Under the pieces are notes generated by a model that did no database searches, was not told the DNA's origin, and saw nothing but the letters and a program-made list of their open reading frames with translations. This document shows, in pieces, positions 25,577 to 33,531 of a stretch of 64,000 nt of DNA. A program made the position numbers and the translations under genes. Position 1 is the stretch's first letter; each line of letters begins with the position of its first letter. Source of the DNA: Fictibacillus arsenicus (lineage in GTDB: Bacteria > Bacillota > Bacilli > Bacillales > Fictibacillaceae); NCBI RefSeq assembly GCF_001999465.1, contig NZ_MQMF01000002.1, positions 992,001-1,056,000 on the forward strand. The letters are read 5' to 3'.

Positions 25577-26509
25577 TTACACATTCTGCAATTTAACCGT
25601 TTCAAGAAAACGGCTGTACTCTTCTAATCCATCTCTTGTGGCAATGTCATGATCAAACATCGGTACATAGACTTTGTCCGTATCTTTAAACATTTGTTTA
25701 ATTTCCTCAAGATACGGTCGCTCTGCTTCTTTACGGTTCCGCATGAATGAACCTTCTACATCCTCTGGTATCACTTTGTTCACAATGATCTTGCTTACTG
25801 AGATGCCATGTTCTTTTAAGGTATTCACGGCACTTGCGGTCTCCAGTATCGGTAGCCTCTCAGGGTTCAGAACCATCATATACGTTACTTTTTCCTTATC
25901 AACGATTAATTCTCTTACCATACTAAACTTCTGCCTTCTGGCTTGCAGCACATCATAGATTGGATCTTCTCTTGTTTCACCGTCGTACAAAAGCTGTGTG
26001 TAATTGTCCTGTACCTTTTTACGTTTCTCCAACAACCCGTCCATCCAGACTCCCATGAATTCCGGTAAAAGCAGAAGTCTCAACGTATGCCCGGTCGGCG
26101 CAGTATCGAACACAACTGCATCATAATCCTTGCTGTCCTCCAGCAAAATTGAGGTCATCTTATCAAATACAGCCGCTTCTGCAGCACCGGGTGATTTACC
26201 TGCTAGATCCAGCTGGCGGTGAACCTCTTCAAGCATCGTCACTTTGACCAGCCCTTTAATATTTTGCTTCACCTGAGCCATGTACGTTATGGCCTCTTGG
26301 TCTGAGTCAATTTCAATCAGATCCAGATTTGGTGCTACCTGTGTTTTTCCCGTAACCTTTTTCATATGAAAAAGGTCACCCGTGTTATGTGCCGGGTCAG
26401 TTGAAACGAGCAATGTCCGTTTCCCTTCTCTTGCACACATTACTGCAAATGCAGAAGCCGTTGTACTTTTACCAACTCCGCCTTTTCCTCCAATAAAATA
26501 TACCCTCAT
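25577..26509 (-). CDS. ArsA/Get3-type ATPase beside CstA
   Basis: A 310-residue single-domain member of the ArsA/TRC40 family. The deviant P-loop GGKGGVGKST is at 7-16, the A-loop STDPAHNTGDLF at about 37-48 and switch II DTAPTGHTLRLLLLPE follow. The only obvious cysteine is near residue 25, so the metalloid-binding cysteines of arsenite-pump ArsA are missing, and there is no arsB or arsD nearby. It follows the small Cys-Cys protein by 11 bases and cstA further up. A chaperone or delivery role for a membrane or cofactor client fits better than arsenite efflux; this is inference. Confidence 0.87.
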   Translation of the reverse strand: MRVYFIGGKGGVGKSTTASAFAVMCAREGKRTLLVSTDPAHNTGDLFHMKKVTGKTQVAPNLDLIEIDSDQEAITYMAQVKQNIKGLVKVTMLEEVHRQLDLAGKSPGAAEAAVFDKMTSILLEDSKDYDAVVFDTAPTGHTLRLLLLPEFMGVWMDGLLEKRKKVQDNYTQLLYDGETREDPIYDVLQARRQKFSMVRELIVDKEKVTYMMVLNPERLPILETASAVNTLKEHGISVSKIIVNKVIPEDVEGSFMRNRKEAERPYLEEIKQMFKDTDKVYVPMFDHDIATRDGLEEYSRFLETVKLQNV

Positions 26510-26520
26510 CGTTATCTCTC

Positions 26521-26784
26521 CTAACAGCAGCGAATTCCTTCTAAAGGTGATTTATCCATCCCCATCCTTACATGCCAATCGTGAAATTTATCGAGAAGCA
26601 GCGGATACAGTTCAAGTGTGTAATAATAGGCAGGGTTTGGGATCCCAAGCATTTCTGATACACATAAAAGCATGAACAGATCCTCTTCATCTCTTAATTC
26701 TCTTGCTATCTCGGCGCGGTGCGGCTGCTTCAAAATTTGGTCATACAAATCTACCGCGGCTTTTAATTTTTCTACAAAAGTCAT
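26521..26784 (-). CDS. Small protein with C-terminal Cys-Cys (cory-CC-star type)
   Basis: An 87-residue, mostly helical protein (KLKAAVDLYDQILKQPHRAEIARELRDEEDLFMLLCVSEMLGIPNP) whose chain ends GIRCC. The terminal cysteine pair and its place between cstA and an ArsA-type ATPase match what I recall being labelled cory-CC-star protein in database annotation; no function is known to me. GAAGGAGG precedes the ATG, and its stop is 11 bases from the ATPase start. The pair of C-terminal thiols could bind a metal or be the handle recognised by the ATPase. Confidence 0.8.
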   Translation of the reverse strand: MTFVEKLKAAVDLYDQILKQPHRAEIARELRDEEDLFMLLCVSEMLGIPNPAYYYTLELYPLLLDKFHDWHVRMGMDKSPLEGIRCC

Positions 26785-26810
26785 GATGCCTGCTGCCTCC
26801 TTCTTGAAAA

Positions 26811-26841
26811 GAAAGTAGAGACTATCAAAATAGCCTCTACT
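26811..26841 (-). terminator. Hairpin between cstA and the Cys-Cys protein gene
   Basis: AGTAGAG-A-CTAT and ATAG-C-CTCTACT arms round CAAA (26814-26841), followed by TTTCTTTTC on the minus strand. Likely a partial terminator that reduces, but need not abolish, read-through into the two small downstream genes. Confidence 0.6.
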
Positions 26842-26852
26842 CTACTCCTTAT

Positions 26853-28595
26853 TTACATATCTGTAGATAATGGTTCAACCGTCTTTTTTCTAAATGTAGA
26901 TAGTGCTTCTAAGATGATCCAGAGCGTAAAGCCTAAAATCAAGCTTCCGAAGATAAAGAGCAGCATGTTCGCATCGTTATCTCCCATACCAGACCACGTG
27001 AAGACTACCTGCTGAATCATTGCCCAAAGTGTCATGAAGAACACGAACAACATCGGGATCAGTGTTACCATGTAATTTCGGCCAAGGCGTTTCAGCCAGA
27101 TCGTGATAAGTAATAAGCTTATTCCTGCTAACAGCTGGTTGCTTGTTCCGAACAATGGCCATAACAGATATCCTCCTGATCCAAAACCGTTCGGACCTTG
27201 CGGAAGAATAACAAGTGCTGTTGAAGACACAGCTGCAATGGATGTTGCAACGTGCTTCTTTTCTAAAGATGGCATGTTGTATTCAACACCAAGTTCTGAA
27301 ATGATGTAACGCATCAAACGAAAAGATGTGTCTAGTGATGTTGCAGCAAAACTTACGATGATAACCGCAACAATCGTAGCAGCGATATCTGCCGGGATCC
27401 AAAGTCCTGTAGCGAGTTGAGCTGCCCCTTGAATGAAAGCTCCGAGACCGCCTGAACTCGCAGCAGCAAAGCTGTTGTAAGTTGCTAAAAAGTCACCTTG
27501 AGTAGCAAAAACCGTTGATACAGCAATGATTGCAATCAATGCAAGCGTACCTTCACCAACAGCACCTGCATAACCAACAAAGCGTGCATCTGTTTCTTTA
27601 TCAAGCTGTTTAGATGTTGTTCCTGAAGATACGAGACCGTGGAATCCTGAGATCGCACCACAGGCAATTGTGATAAATAGTAATGGGAACCAAGGAACAT
27701 CTCCTGCAGCAGCGTTCACAGCTGGAGCTGTAATTTTAGGCTGTAGGAAAACAAGTCCTAAGTAAAGCATTACTAAACCTACTACTAATTGGTGGGAGTT
27801 GATGTAATCACGCGGCTGCAGAAGCTTCCACACCGGAAGAACGGATGAAATGTAGCAGTACACCATCAAAATAACGATCCAGATTAAGAATGATGACCCA
27901 ACTGCTCCTAGACCAAATACTCCAGCAGCTCCTTCACCGCCAAAATACTTCACAAGATCGATTTGCAGAAATGAAACTTTACTTGAAAGGATAGCTGTTC
28001 CATACATGATCACTAGCGCAATAATAGACGGAACAAGCATTTCTTTCTTATTTTTATAAACTGCATAACCAATCCAAACCGCAAGTGGAATCTCGATAAA
28101 GATCGGCAGTACACTTGCTGGGAACTTAATAAACAGATTTGAAATTACCCAAGCAAATACAGCGTTAACCATTAACATCAAGATAAGAATAATGAATAAG
28201 AACATAACCTTTGCACGTTTACCGATGATCGTGCTTGTAATCGATCCTACCGACTGTCCTTTATGTCTTGCCGATAGTACAAGCGTACCGAAATCATGAA
28301 TACCTGCAGCAAATACCGTACCAAGAATGACCCATAAAAATGCAGGCAGCCAGCCCCAATACAAGGCAATGGCAGGACCTACAATCGGTGAAGCCCCTGC
28401 TACGGATGAAAAGTGGTGCCCCCAGAGTACAAATTTGTTCGTTGGAACGAAATCCACCCCATCGTTGTACTTGTGTGCCGGTGTTACATAATTCGGGTCC
28501 AGCTTATAGATTTTTTCAGCTACAAACTTGGAGTAATACTTGTACCCGAACGCAAATACTGCCATCCCAATAATGGCTAACCAAATAGAATTCAT
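26853..28595 (-). CDS. cstA: Carbon starvation protein CstA (peptide/pyruvate transporter family)
   Basis: A 580-residue polytopic membrane protein. HKYNDGVDFVPTNKFVLWGHHFSSVAGASPIVGPAIA near the N-terminus and GFHGLVSSGTTSKQLDKETDARFVGYAGAVGEG in the middle are the family hallmarks; about 15 helices are predicted. CstA members import peptides or pyruvate when preferred carbon is exhausted. A perfect CcpA cre site sits inside its promoter, which fits carbon catabolite repression. AAGGAGGGGG lies upstream of the ATG. It leads a group with the Cys-Cys protein and the ArsA-type ATPase. Confidence 0.95.
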   Translation of the reverse strand: MNSIWLAIIGMAVFAFGYKYYSKFVAEKIYKLDPNYVTPAHKYNDGVDFVPTNKFVLWGHHFSSVAGASPIVGPAIALYWGWLPAFLWVILGTVFAAGIHDFGTLVLSARHKGQSVGSITSTIIGKRAKVMFLFIILILMLMVNAVFAWVISNLFIKFPASVLPIFIEIPLAVWIGYAVYKNKKEMLVPSIIALVIMYGTAILSSKVSFLQIDLVKYFGGEGAAGVFGLGAVGSSFLIWIVILMVYCYISSVLPVWKLLQPRDYINSHQLVVGLVMLYLGLVFLQPKITAPAVNAAAGDVPWFPLLFITIACGAISGFHGLVSSGTTSKQLDKETDARFVGYAGAVGEGTLALIAIIAVSTVFATQGDFLATYNSFAAASSGGLGAFIQGAAQLATGLWIPADIAATIVAVIIVSFAATSLDTSFRLMRYIISELGVEYNMPSLEKKHVATSIAAVSSTALVILPQGPNGFGSGGYLLWPLFGTSNQLLAGISLLLITIWLKRLGRNYMVTLIPMLFVFFMTLWAMIQQVVFTWSGMGDNDANMLLFIFGSLILGFTLWIILEALSTFRKKTVEPLSTDM

Positions 28596-28635
28596 CTTTG
28601 ATAACCCCCTCCTTATGACCTGGTCTTACATCTAA

Positions 28636-28665
28636 ATGATAATTGAAAGCGTTCACACTAGTCAA
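28636..28665 (-). promoter_or_regulatory. cstA promoter with embedded CcpA cre site
   Basis: Minus strand TTGACT (28660-28665), 18-base spacer, TATCAT (28636-28641). The spacer holds TGAAAGCGTTCACA at 28644-28657, which matches every fixed position of the cre consensus TGWNANCGNTNWCA. Bound CcpA would cover both promoter elements and block transcription on good carbon sources. Confidence 0.85.
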
Positions 28666-28838
28666 TATATTCTGAATATTTACTTTTAAATTAGCCCAAG
28701 TATTTATACATCCATTGTCCTGCTATTTGCTTTTGGATTAATTATCTAGGGAACGAGTACTATTGTTTCGACATTTTGGAGGATTTTTATCGATTAGGCG
28801 AGAAATATGGAGAAAACAAAGAAAGGAGGAAAAGGAAA

Positions 28839-28961
28839 ATGAGTGAAGTGATTATTCGAAATCTGGTAAGACGTCATTTCACCAAGAAAAACATCCAAGA
28901 CCCCCAATTGCAACAGCTGCTCGTTCACTTTCTTCTTTCAGTCAGGAAAGAAAGAAATTAG
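28839..28961 (+). CDS. Small basic protein, unknown (40 residues)
   Basis: A short frame on the plus strand opening with ATG 28839 after a strong AAAGGAGG, nine to ten bases upstream. The product (MSEVIIRNLVRRHFTKKNIQ, then a Leu-rich helix and RKERN) is basic and probably helical. It lies divergently from cstA. The good ribosome site is the main support; I do not recognise the family. Confidence 0.45.
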   Translation: MSEVIIRNLVRRHFTKKNIQDPQLQQLLVHFLLSVRKERN

Positions 28962-29082
28962 ATAAAAGTTTCAGCATGACTCAGCAATAATAACTTAACA
29001 ATCATTTATTACAGAGCATCTGCTTATTCAGGTGCTCTTTTTGTTGTACGTAAAGGCTGTTTTTGCAAATTTTGCTGGTTTT

Positions 29083-29222
29083 GGAAGGGATTGATTTCCG
29101 TTCCAGGTATTCGCTTTCCGCTGGGCAGGCGGCGAGCCACATTCGTAACGTTTCACTTTTAAGTGTCTCACCTGCCCGCCTGTCCCGCAGGAGTCTCACA
29201 CCTTACACTCCAATCAACTGTC
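29083..29222 (+). repeat. Large palindromic intergenic repeat, copy A
   Basis: About 140 bases beginning GGAAGGGATTGATTTCCGTT and ending CACTCCAATCAACTG. It contains complementary GC-rich arms (GGCAGGCGGCGAGCC against CACCTGCCCGCC) and the central ACTTTTAAGT. The reverse complement of 48941-49080 is nearly the same sequence, and two further relatives lie at 45697 and 53088. It carries no open frame. Similar GATTGGAGTGGAAGGTGCGAGACTCC elements are widespread in Bacillus genomes. Confidence 0.85.
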
Positions 29223-29254
29223 ATAGATGAAATAAGGTTTTTAAAGCAACCTAA

Positions 29255-29280
29255 AAAAAGAAAACCCTGAATCGGGTTTC
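29255..29280 (-). terminator. Terminator after the MarR regulator gene
   Basis: AAACCC and GGGTTT arms round TGAATC (29262-29279), followed on the minus strand by a TTTTCTTTTTTT tract. Confidence 0.75.
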
Positions 29281-29299
29281 GAAAGTTTTATATAAGAAT

Positions 29300-29743
29300 C
29301 TATCTTGATAACTTGCTCCTTCTTAATTGCCCCATCGATCTAGTTAGTATTTTTAATGAATGAACAACCGTATCCCGTTCAAATTCATTCATTTGCGAAA
29401 AGATCTCATCTAAGTTTGCATTAACCATGTTATTAATCTCATGTGCAGTACGCTTCCCTTTTTCCGTTAAAGATAAAAAATAAAATCGTTTATCTGACGG
29501 ATTAGTACTTTTAATCACAAGTCCCATTTTCATAAGCGTTTGAATCTGCCGGCTGAAAGTTGTAATATCAATGCCCAGCAAATCTGCAATCTGCTGCATG
29601 GAAGGTGCGTCATGTTTGTCAATTTCGTAAAGGATATGACTATGTACAAGTGAAATGCCTGTCCCCTCCATACGGCAGCACTCTTTCTCTAGACCATTAT
29701 ATCTTCTGTTCAGAACATGAAATAAACTTCTTACATCCTCCAT
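29300..29743 (-). CDS. MarR-family transcriptional regulator
   Basis: A 147-residue winged-helix regulator. APSMQQIADLLGIDITTFSRQIQTLMKMGLVIKS is the helix-turn-helix and PSDKRFYFLSLTEKG the wing. Cysteines paired in KECCRMEG near residues 22-23, before the first DNA-binding helix, could sense electrophiles or metals; this is a suggestion from position only. It is a single-gene unit, with GGTGGTG before the ATG. Targets are unknown; the cstA group and a divergent small gene lie upstream. Confidence 0.87.
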   Translation of the reverse strand: MEDVRSLFHVLNRRYNGLEKECCRMEGTGISLVHSHILYEIDKHDAPSMQQIADLLGIDITTFSRQIQTLMKMGLVIKSTNPSDKRFYFLSLTEKGKRTAHEINNMVNANLDEIFSQMNEFERDTVVHSLKILTRSMGQLRRSKLSR

Positions 29744-29879
29744 TTATGACACCACCTTTGCTATCACTATAATTGAAGATCTCTCAAAAAGAAAAGAAAA
29801 TACGTATTAAATAAATGCTTAGAAAATTAAGGTGTAGAAGAATGATTGGCTGAGGGGATCGGTGGGGTTTATATGGGTT

Positions 29880-30008
29880 TACGGTACGTGTTCTTTTTTC
29901 TGTTACACGTTCGCCGATAGAAGTGTCTTTTCCGTCGATAAACCTGTTATTTACACCTGTAAAAATGCTATTTCCACCTGAAGACGACAATTTCTCGCCG
30001 ATCGAACC
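29880..30008 (-). repeat. 20-21-bp degenerate tandem repeat, array 2
   Basis: Units read TTTCTCGCCGATC, TTTCCACCTGAAG, TTTACACCTGT, TTTCCGTCGATAA and CGTTCGCCGATAG on the plus strand, beginning about 29991, 29971, 29950, 29929 and 29908: spacing 20-21 bases. On the minus strand the array ends in a module AACGTGTAA...AAGAACACGTACCGTAAA (29884-29911) that recurs at the end of array 3 (45119-45151). A 77-codon open frame crosses it but looks like repeat rather than protein. Confidence 0.7.
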
Positions 30009-30366
30009 GTTCTTCATTCATTCATCATGTCACCAATAAAGCGAAAATGCTGCCCCCATTTGCTTAGTTATAAATTTTTTCACAAGAATGATTAAAGACT
30101 AATCATATTCTTTTGAATAGCAACCTCTTAAAAACCTACCTACATAAAGCTTTTTCTGTGTCTTTAATTGATTTCCTGCTTCAATAAAAAAAGAATCAAC
30201 CATTTGTTTTAGGATTTTTTTACTAAAAAACTTTAACTAATAAACATCAAATTGTTCCCATAATAGTCCAAAAGATGTAGAAAAATGTATAAAAAGGTTT
30301 TAATTTTTTTCCAGGGGGTAACAAATAGTATAGAGAAAAAGCAAATGACTTGGGGGTATCATCGAA
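30009..30366. other. Gene-free AT-rich stretch
   Basis: About 360 bases between array 2 and the HTH gene. A 34-codon minus-strand frame (30099-30203) has a protein-like reading, MVDSFFIEAGNQLKTQ, and is open for 11 codons more upstream, but lacks any ribosome site. The remainder shows nothing I can name beyond the presumed promoter and GGGGG site of the HTH gene. Confidence 0.5.
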
Positions 30367-30594
30367 ATGAATAGAGTGGAGCAGAAACGCAGTAAGCTTG
30401 GCATTTGGCTCGAACGGCATAATAGAGATACTGACTGGTTAACACGAACTTCAGGTTTAGAAAGAAAAATGATAGAAGAATTAGCATCGAACCCTAGAAA
30501 AAGTCCAAGAATGATAACCATTCGTAAAATCTTATCTGCTGTCAAAAGAGTCGACCCTACTATAAAAGTTAGTGATTTATGGGATATGAATTAG
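30367..30594 (+). CDS. Small HTH (Xre/Cro-like) regulator
   Basis: A 75-residue protein. KLGIWLERHNRDTDWLTRTSGLERKMIEELASNPRKSPRMITIRKILSAVKRVDPTIKVSDLWDM follows the five-helix Xre/Cro plan, with WLTRTSGLERKMIEEL as the likely helix-turn-helix. GGGGG precedes the ATG. Compact single-domain proteins of this kind ending in DLWDM or DFWDM are common in Bacillus; the target is unknown. It is followed at once by a strong terminator. Confidence 0.75.
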   Translation: MNRVEQKRSKLGIWLERHNRDTDWLTRTSGLERKMIEELASNPRKSPRMITIRKILSAVKRVDPTIKVSDLWDMN

Positions 30595-30631
30595 AACATG
30601 CACTCAAGAATTTTTGAGTGCATGTTTTTTT
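30595..30631 (+). terminator. Terminator after the HTH gene
   Basis: Arms ACATGCACTCAA and TTGAGTGCATGT with a short loop, followed by T7. It may also serve the convergent hydrolase gene. Confidence 0.92.
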
Positions 30632-30650
30632 GCTCTTCTATTTTAATTGT

Positions 30651-31454
30651 TTATATAATTTGAAAACCATTCAAAAATTTCTCTGTCTCGATTTTGCTCA
30701 TATTTATTTGTGCATGATCTCCGTCCTTGTAAAGAATGAACTTATGCACTACATTATTTTTTGTTAGTAATTCTGCAAGTTCTGCTGCGTCTTTATAATC
30801 CACTCTAGAGTCTGCTTCTCCATGCTGAATGAGTATAGGCGTTTTTATTTTTTCTGGCCAAAGTAATGCAGATCGTTCACAGTATTCATCTCTCTTTTTT
30901 GAAAAGTCACCAATGCGTTCAGCTAAAATGCTATCCATAGGAAATGCTAATGGTCTGCGCAGTAAATTTGTCGGAGCTCCAATCACTGCAGCCGCTTTTA
31001 AATCCATTTCGTACTTCATACAAAGGTAAGTCATCATTCCGCCGCGTGAATGACCAATCATTACTTTATTGCCTTTATCTGCATAAGGCAGATCATCTGC
31101 AAGCCACGAAAGCGCGAAAACGTCCCGGACATCGTCACCCCCAAATGCATCCTTCCCATCACCACCATCGTTCCCCCGATATTGTGATGCTAAAACAACA
31201 TACCCTTCTAAGGCGTATTTGCTCAACCGATAAAGACGCTCATCGTCAAGTTTTCCATATTCGCCATTTCCTCCACGGTTATATATAAGAACTGGCAGCT
31301 TGTTATCAGATTTTGGCCTGATAATAAACCCGACTACTTTTAATTCATCTACCAAATATTCAATCCTGAATATTGTTATTTGACCTTCGTAATCACAATG
31401 CACAGGAACCTCAACTTTTGAAATTAGTTTTCCGTCATTTTTATTTCTTTTCAT
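30651..31454 (-). CDS. Alpha/beta hydrolase, prolyl-oligopeptidase-like
   Basis: A 267-residue hydrolase. The nucleophile elbow GHSRGG places Ser at about residue 143; the acid is in HGEADSRVDYKDA and the base in KDGDHAQI. NRGGNGEYG forms the oxyanion region and SQYRGNDGGDGKDAFGGDDVRDV is typical of the S9-like peptidase/esterase group. It has no signal peptide, so it is intracellular. The physiological substrate is unknown. GGGAG lies nine bases before the ATG. Confidence 0.88.
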   Translation of the reverse strand: MKRNKNDGKLISKVEVPVHCDYEGQITIFRIEYLVDELKVVGFIIRPKSDNKLPVLIYNRGGNGEYGKLDDERLYRLSKYALEGYVVLASQYRGNDGGDGKDAFGGDDVRDVFALSWLADDLPYADKGNKVMIGHSRGGMMTYLCMKYEMDLKAAAVIGAPTNLLRRPLAFPMDSILAERIGDFSKKRDEYCERSALLWPEKIKTPILIQHGEADSRVDYKDAAELAELLTKNNVVHKFILYKDGDHAQINMSKIETEKFLNGFQII

Positions 31455-31542
31455 CCATCAAATCTCCCTTTTTTTTAACTGAATATGAACAAACCAATAT
31501 TAGGAAGAAGCGATGATGAATGAAATTATAACAGGCTATTCT

Positions 31543-31578
31543 AAAAAAAAAGAGACCTTCGTAAGTACGATGGTCTCT
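31543..31578 (-). terminator. Terminator after the ParB-like gene
   Basis: AGAGACC-TTCG and CGAT-GGTCTCT arms (31551-31578) followed by T9 on the minus strand. Confidence 0.88.
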
Positions 31579-31660
31579 AACATTTAACATTTTTATTTAA
31601 AGAGGCAGGCTGTGTAACAGACATCGTAATTGGTTTGCTCTGAAATTGTTTTTTTGTCAC
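31577..31660 (-). CDS. Possible 27-residue peptide downstream of the ParB-like gene
   Basis: GTG 31660 follows AAGAAGGGGACT and opens a 27-codon frame (MTKKQFQSKPITMSVTQPAS...) whose TAG stop lies in the first arm of the terminator. The tight fit between ribosome site, frame and terminator is the only support. I cannot assign a family. Confidence 0.3.
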   Translation of the reverse strand: MTKKQFQSKPITMSVTQPASLNKNVKC

Positions 31661-31721
31661 CACAGTCCCCTTCTTTATTCCCTTTATTTTCCTAACATTA
31701 AAATTGTACCCTATTTTTAAT

Positions 31722-32216
31722 CTATTGGGTAGTTTTTTCCAAACATTCATCTACCTTAAGTTTCATTGAAGTAATTACTGTTTTTTTATACCTTAAAGCC
31801 AGTATGAGAATTTTTGTTCTTTCCACACGTGATAAACTCTTAAAACGAGGTTCTTCTTTTAAAAAATTACGGATAATTGAAACACTCTTTGGACTTAACT
31901 TATTAAAAAAATCCTTATTTTCCTTGTCTTGTTTTTGCACATTGAATACTCGGTGAATCCAATATTTTAATTCTGTGAACATTTTGTTTTCATCTATAAT
32001 ACACGGAGCAAACTTATTTTTAGTATGTTTTTGAAGGTATTCATAACGATCGTTACCGCTGATGATCGTGTAGTTTCCATCCTTTTCTTTTTTCACAACT
32101 AATATGTGCATACAATCCCACATTACATTTCTAAGTTTTTTTATGTGCTCTGTTATTTTAACGGTAAAATTAGGCTTTATTTTACTCATCGGTATATATT
32201 GAACATTTAACCTCAT
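31722..32216 (-). CDS. Stand-alone ParB/sulfiredoxin-like domain protein
   Basis: A 164-residue protein started at ATG 32216, preceded by a GGAGGAGGGAG tract; the longer frame to 32285 lacks a ribosome site. QYIPMSKIKPNF then HILVVKKEKDGNYTIISGNDRYEYLQKHTKNKFAPCIIDE follow the ParB N-terminal fold, with GNDRYEYL at the position of the usual GERRxxA motif. A C-terminal helical half (SVSIIRNFLKEEPRFKSLSRVERTKILILALRYKK) could bind DNA. There is no ParA partner, so plasmid-type partition is unlikely. Role unknown. Confidence 0.65.
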   Translation of the reverse strand: MRLNVQYIPMSKIKPNFTVKITEHIKKLRNVMWDCMHILVVKKEKDGNYTIISGNDRYEYLQKHTKNKFAPCIIDENKMFTELKYWIHRVFNVQKQDKENKDFFNKLSPKSVSIIRNFLKEEPRFKSLSRVERTKILILALRYKKTVITSMKLKVDECLEKTTQ

Positions 32217-32282
32217 CTGCTCCCTCCTCCTTTTCCTGAGTAGGCATACAACCAATATATGTACAGATGTTAGCAATTGGAA

Positions 32283-32326
32283 CAATAAAAAACCATCGGC
32301 TGTTCAATAAAGGCTGCCGATGGTTT
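32283..32326 (-). terminator. Terminator after the desaturase gene
   Basis: AAACCATCGGC and GCCGATGGTTT perfect arms (32290-32326) with a T-rich tail on the minus strand. Confidence 0.88.
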
Positions 32327-32330
32327 ACAC

Positions 32331-33353
32331 TTATGCTGTTTTATTTTTACGAATAAAGTTGCGGATATCTCTGTTTCCGATAAACTTCTTAGACTGTTCA
32401 TCCCATAGCTTAAACGTTAATGACTTTAGGCTTGTTAAAAGCGTAAGTGTAGGCACGTCTTGAAGCCTTGGATCACTTTTATGGGCTTTCTCAAGATGAT
32501 AGTTAGGAACACGGGAATTCAAGTGATGCACATGGTGGAATCCGATGTTACCAGTGAACCATTGCAGCACTTTAGGAAGCTTGTAGAACGAACTTCCTTT
32601 TAAAGCAGCCTCTACATAGTTCCACTTTTCGTTATGCTCGAAATAACCATCTTCAAACTGATGCTGGACATAAAACAGCCAAACGCCTGAGAATGTTGCA
32701 ATATAGAAGATCGGAAGTTCAACTAGCAGAAATGCTTTCCATCCAATCGCAAAGCCTACAGATAAAACAATTGCCACTAATGCAACGTTTGTCAGCCAAA
32801 CATGGATTTTTTCCTTTTTTGAAGCGTTTTTAGCATTAAAGCGGTAATCGATTAAAAAGATATATAACGGTCCGATCAAGAAAAGAACGATCGGGTTGCG
32901 ATATGTTCGGTATTGTAATCTTTTAAACCATGAAGCTTCGGCATATTCCTGCAATGTCATCGTCCAGACGTCACCAACGCCTCGCTTTTCTAAGTTTCCG
33001 TTTGTAGCGTGATGAGTCGCATGGCTGTTTTTCCATTGTTCATATGAACAAAAAGTAAATAGCCCTGTAAAGATACCAACGATTTGATTTGCACGTCGGC
33101 TTTTAAAAAATGAATAGTGTGTGCAATCATGAAAAATGATAAATGTGCGGACTAAGAAGCCTGCTGCTGGAACTGCACAGAGAAGCGCTAACCAAAACGA
33201 TATATTTAAACTCAGGTAAGCTAAAACCCATAAGATCAGGAATGGCCCAACTGAATTAATTAATTGCCATACACTTGCTGATATACGCGGTCGTTCAAAC
33301 GGTGCTAATTTTTTCTTCCATTCACGAATGTCGTACTTCGAATGTTCGCTCAT
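32331..33353 (-). CDS. des: Membrane fatty acid desaturase
   Basis: A 340-residue membrane di-iron enzyme. The three histidine boxes are HDCTH (75-79), HATHH (111-115) and HHVHH near 275, in the spacing of acyl-lipid desaturases such as B. subtilis Des. Four hydrophobic helices flank them. The enzyme introduces a double bond into phospholipid acyl chains, restoring fluidity in the cold. No desK/desR two-component genes are next to it. AAAGGAGAC precedes the ATG. Confidence 0.92.
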   Translation of the reverse strand: MSEHSKYDIREWKKKLAPFERPRISASVWQLINSVGPFLILWVLAYLSLNISFWLALLCAVPAAGFLVRTFIIFHDCTHYSFFKSRRANQIVGIFTGLFTFCSYEQWKNSHATHHATNGNLEKRGVGDVWTMTLQEYAEASWFKRLQYRTYRNPIVLFLIGPLYIFLIDYRFNAKNASKKEKIHVWLTNVALVAIVLSVGFAIGWKAFLLVELPIFYIATFSGVWLFYVQHQFEDGYFEHNEKWNYVEAALKGSSFYKLPKVLQWFTGNIGFHHVHHLNSRVPNYHLEKAHKSDPRLQDVPTLTLLTSLKSLTFKLWDEQSKKFIGNRDIRNFIRKNKTA

Positions 33354-33531
33354 TAAATCAGTCTCCTTTATTTCACATCTTAACTATCTTAACACAGATT
33401 ATGTGTTTAGCATCTACTTATATTTGTCGAATTATGAACAAATTATATGACCAGGTACTAAATATCACAAAAAAACCAGTTCCCCCTTAGAAAAGAAGGA
33501 ACCGGCATAAACTTTTTTTTACTAAATTTTA

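Noticed and set aside
25577-26509. Arsenite efflux operon
   Set aside because: No arsB, arsC, arsD or arsR next to it and no metalloid-binding cysteine cluster in the ATPase.
29784-30017. 77-codon minus-strand frame
   Set aside because: It coincides with the periodic array 2; the open frame is a by-product of the repeats and has no ribosome site or family resemblance.
30099-30203. 34-codon minus-strand frame with protein-like sequence
   Set aside because: No ribosome site or promoter; AT-rich region where such frames arise by chance. It could be a gene remnant, so it is mentioned with the gene-free stretch.
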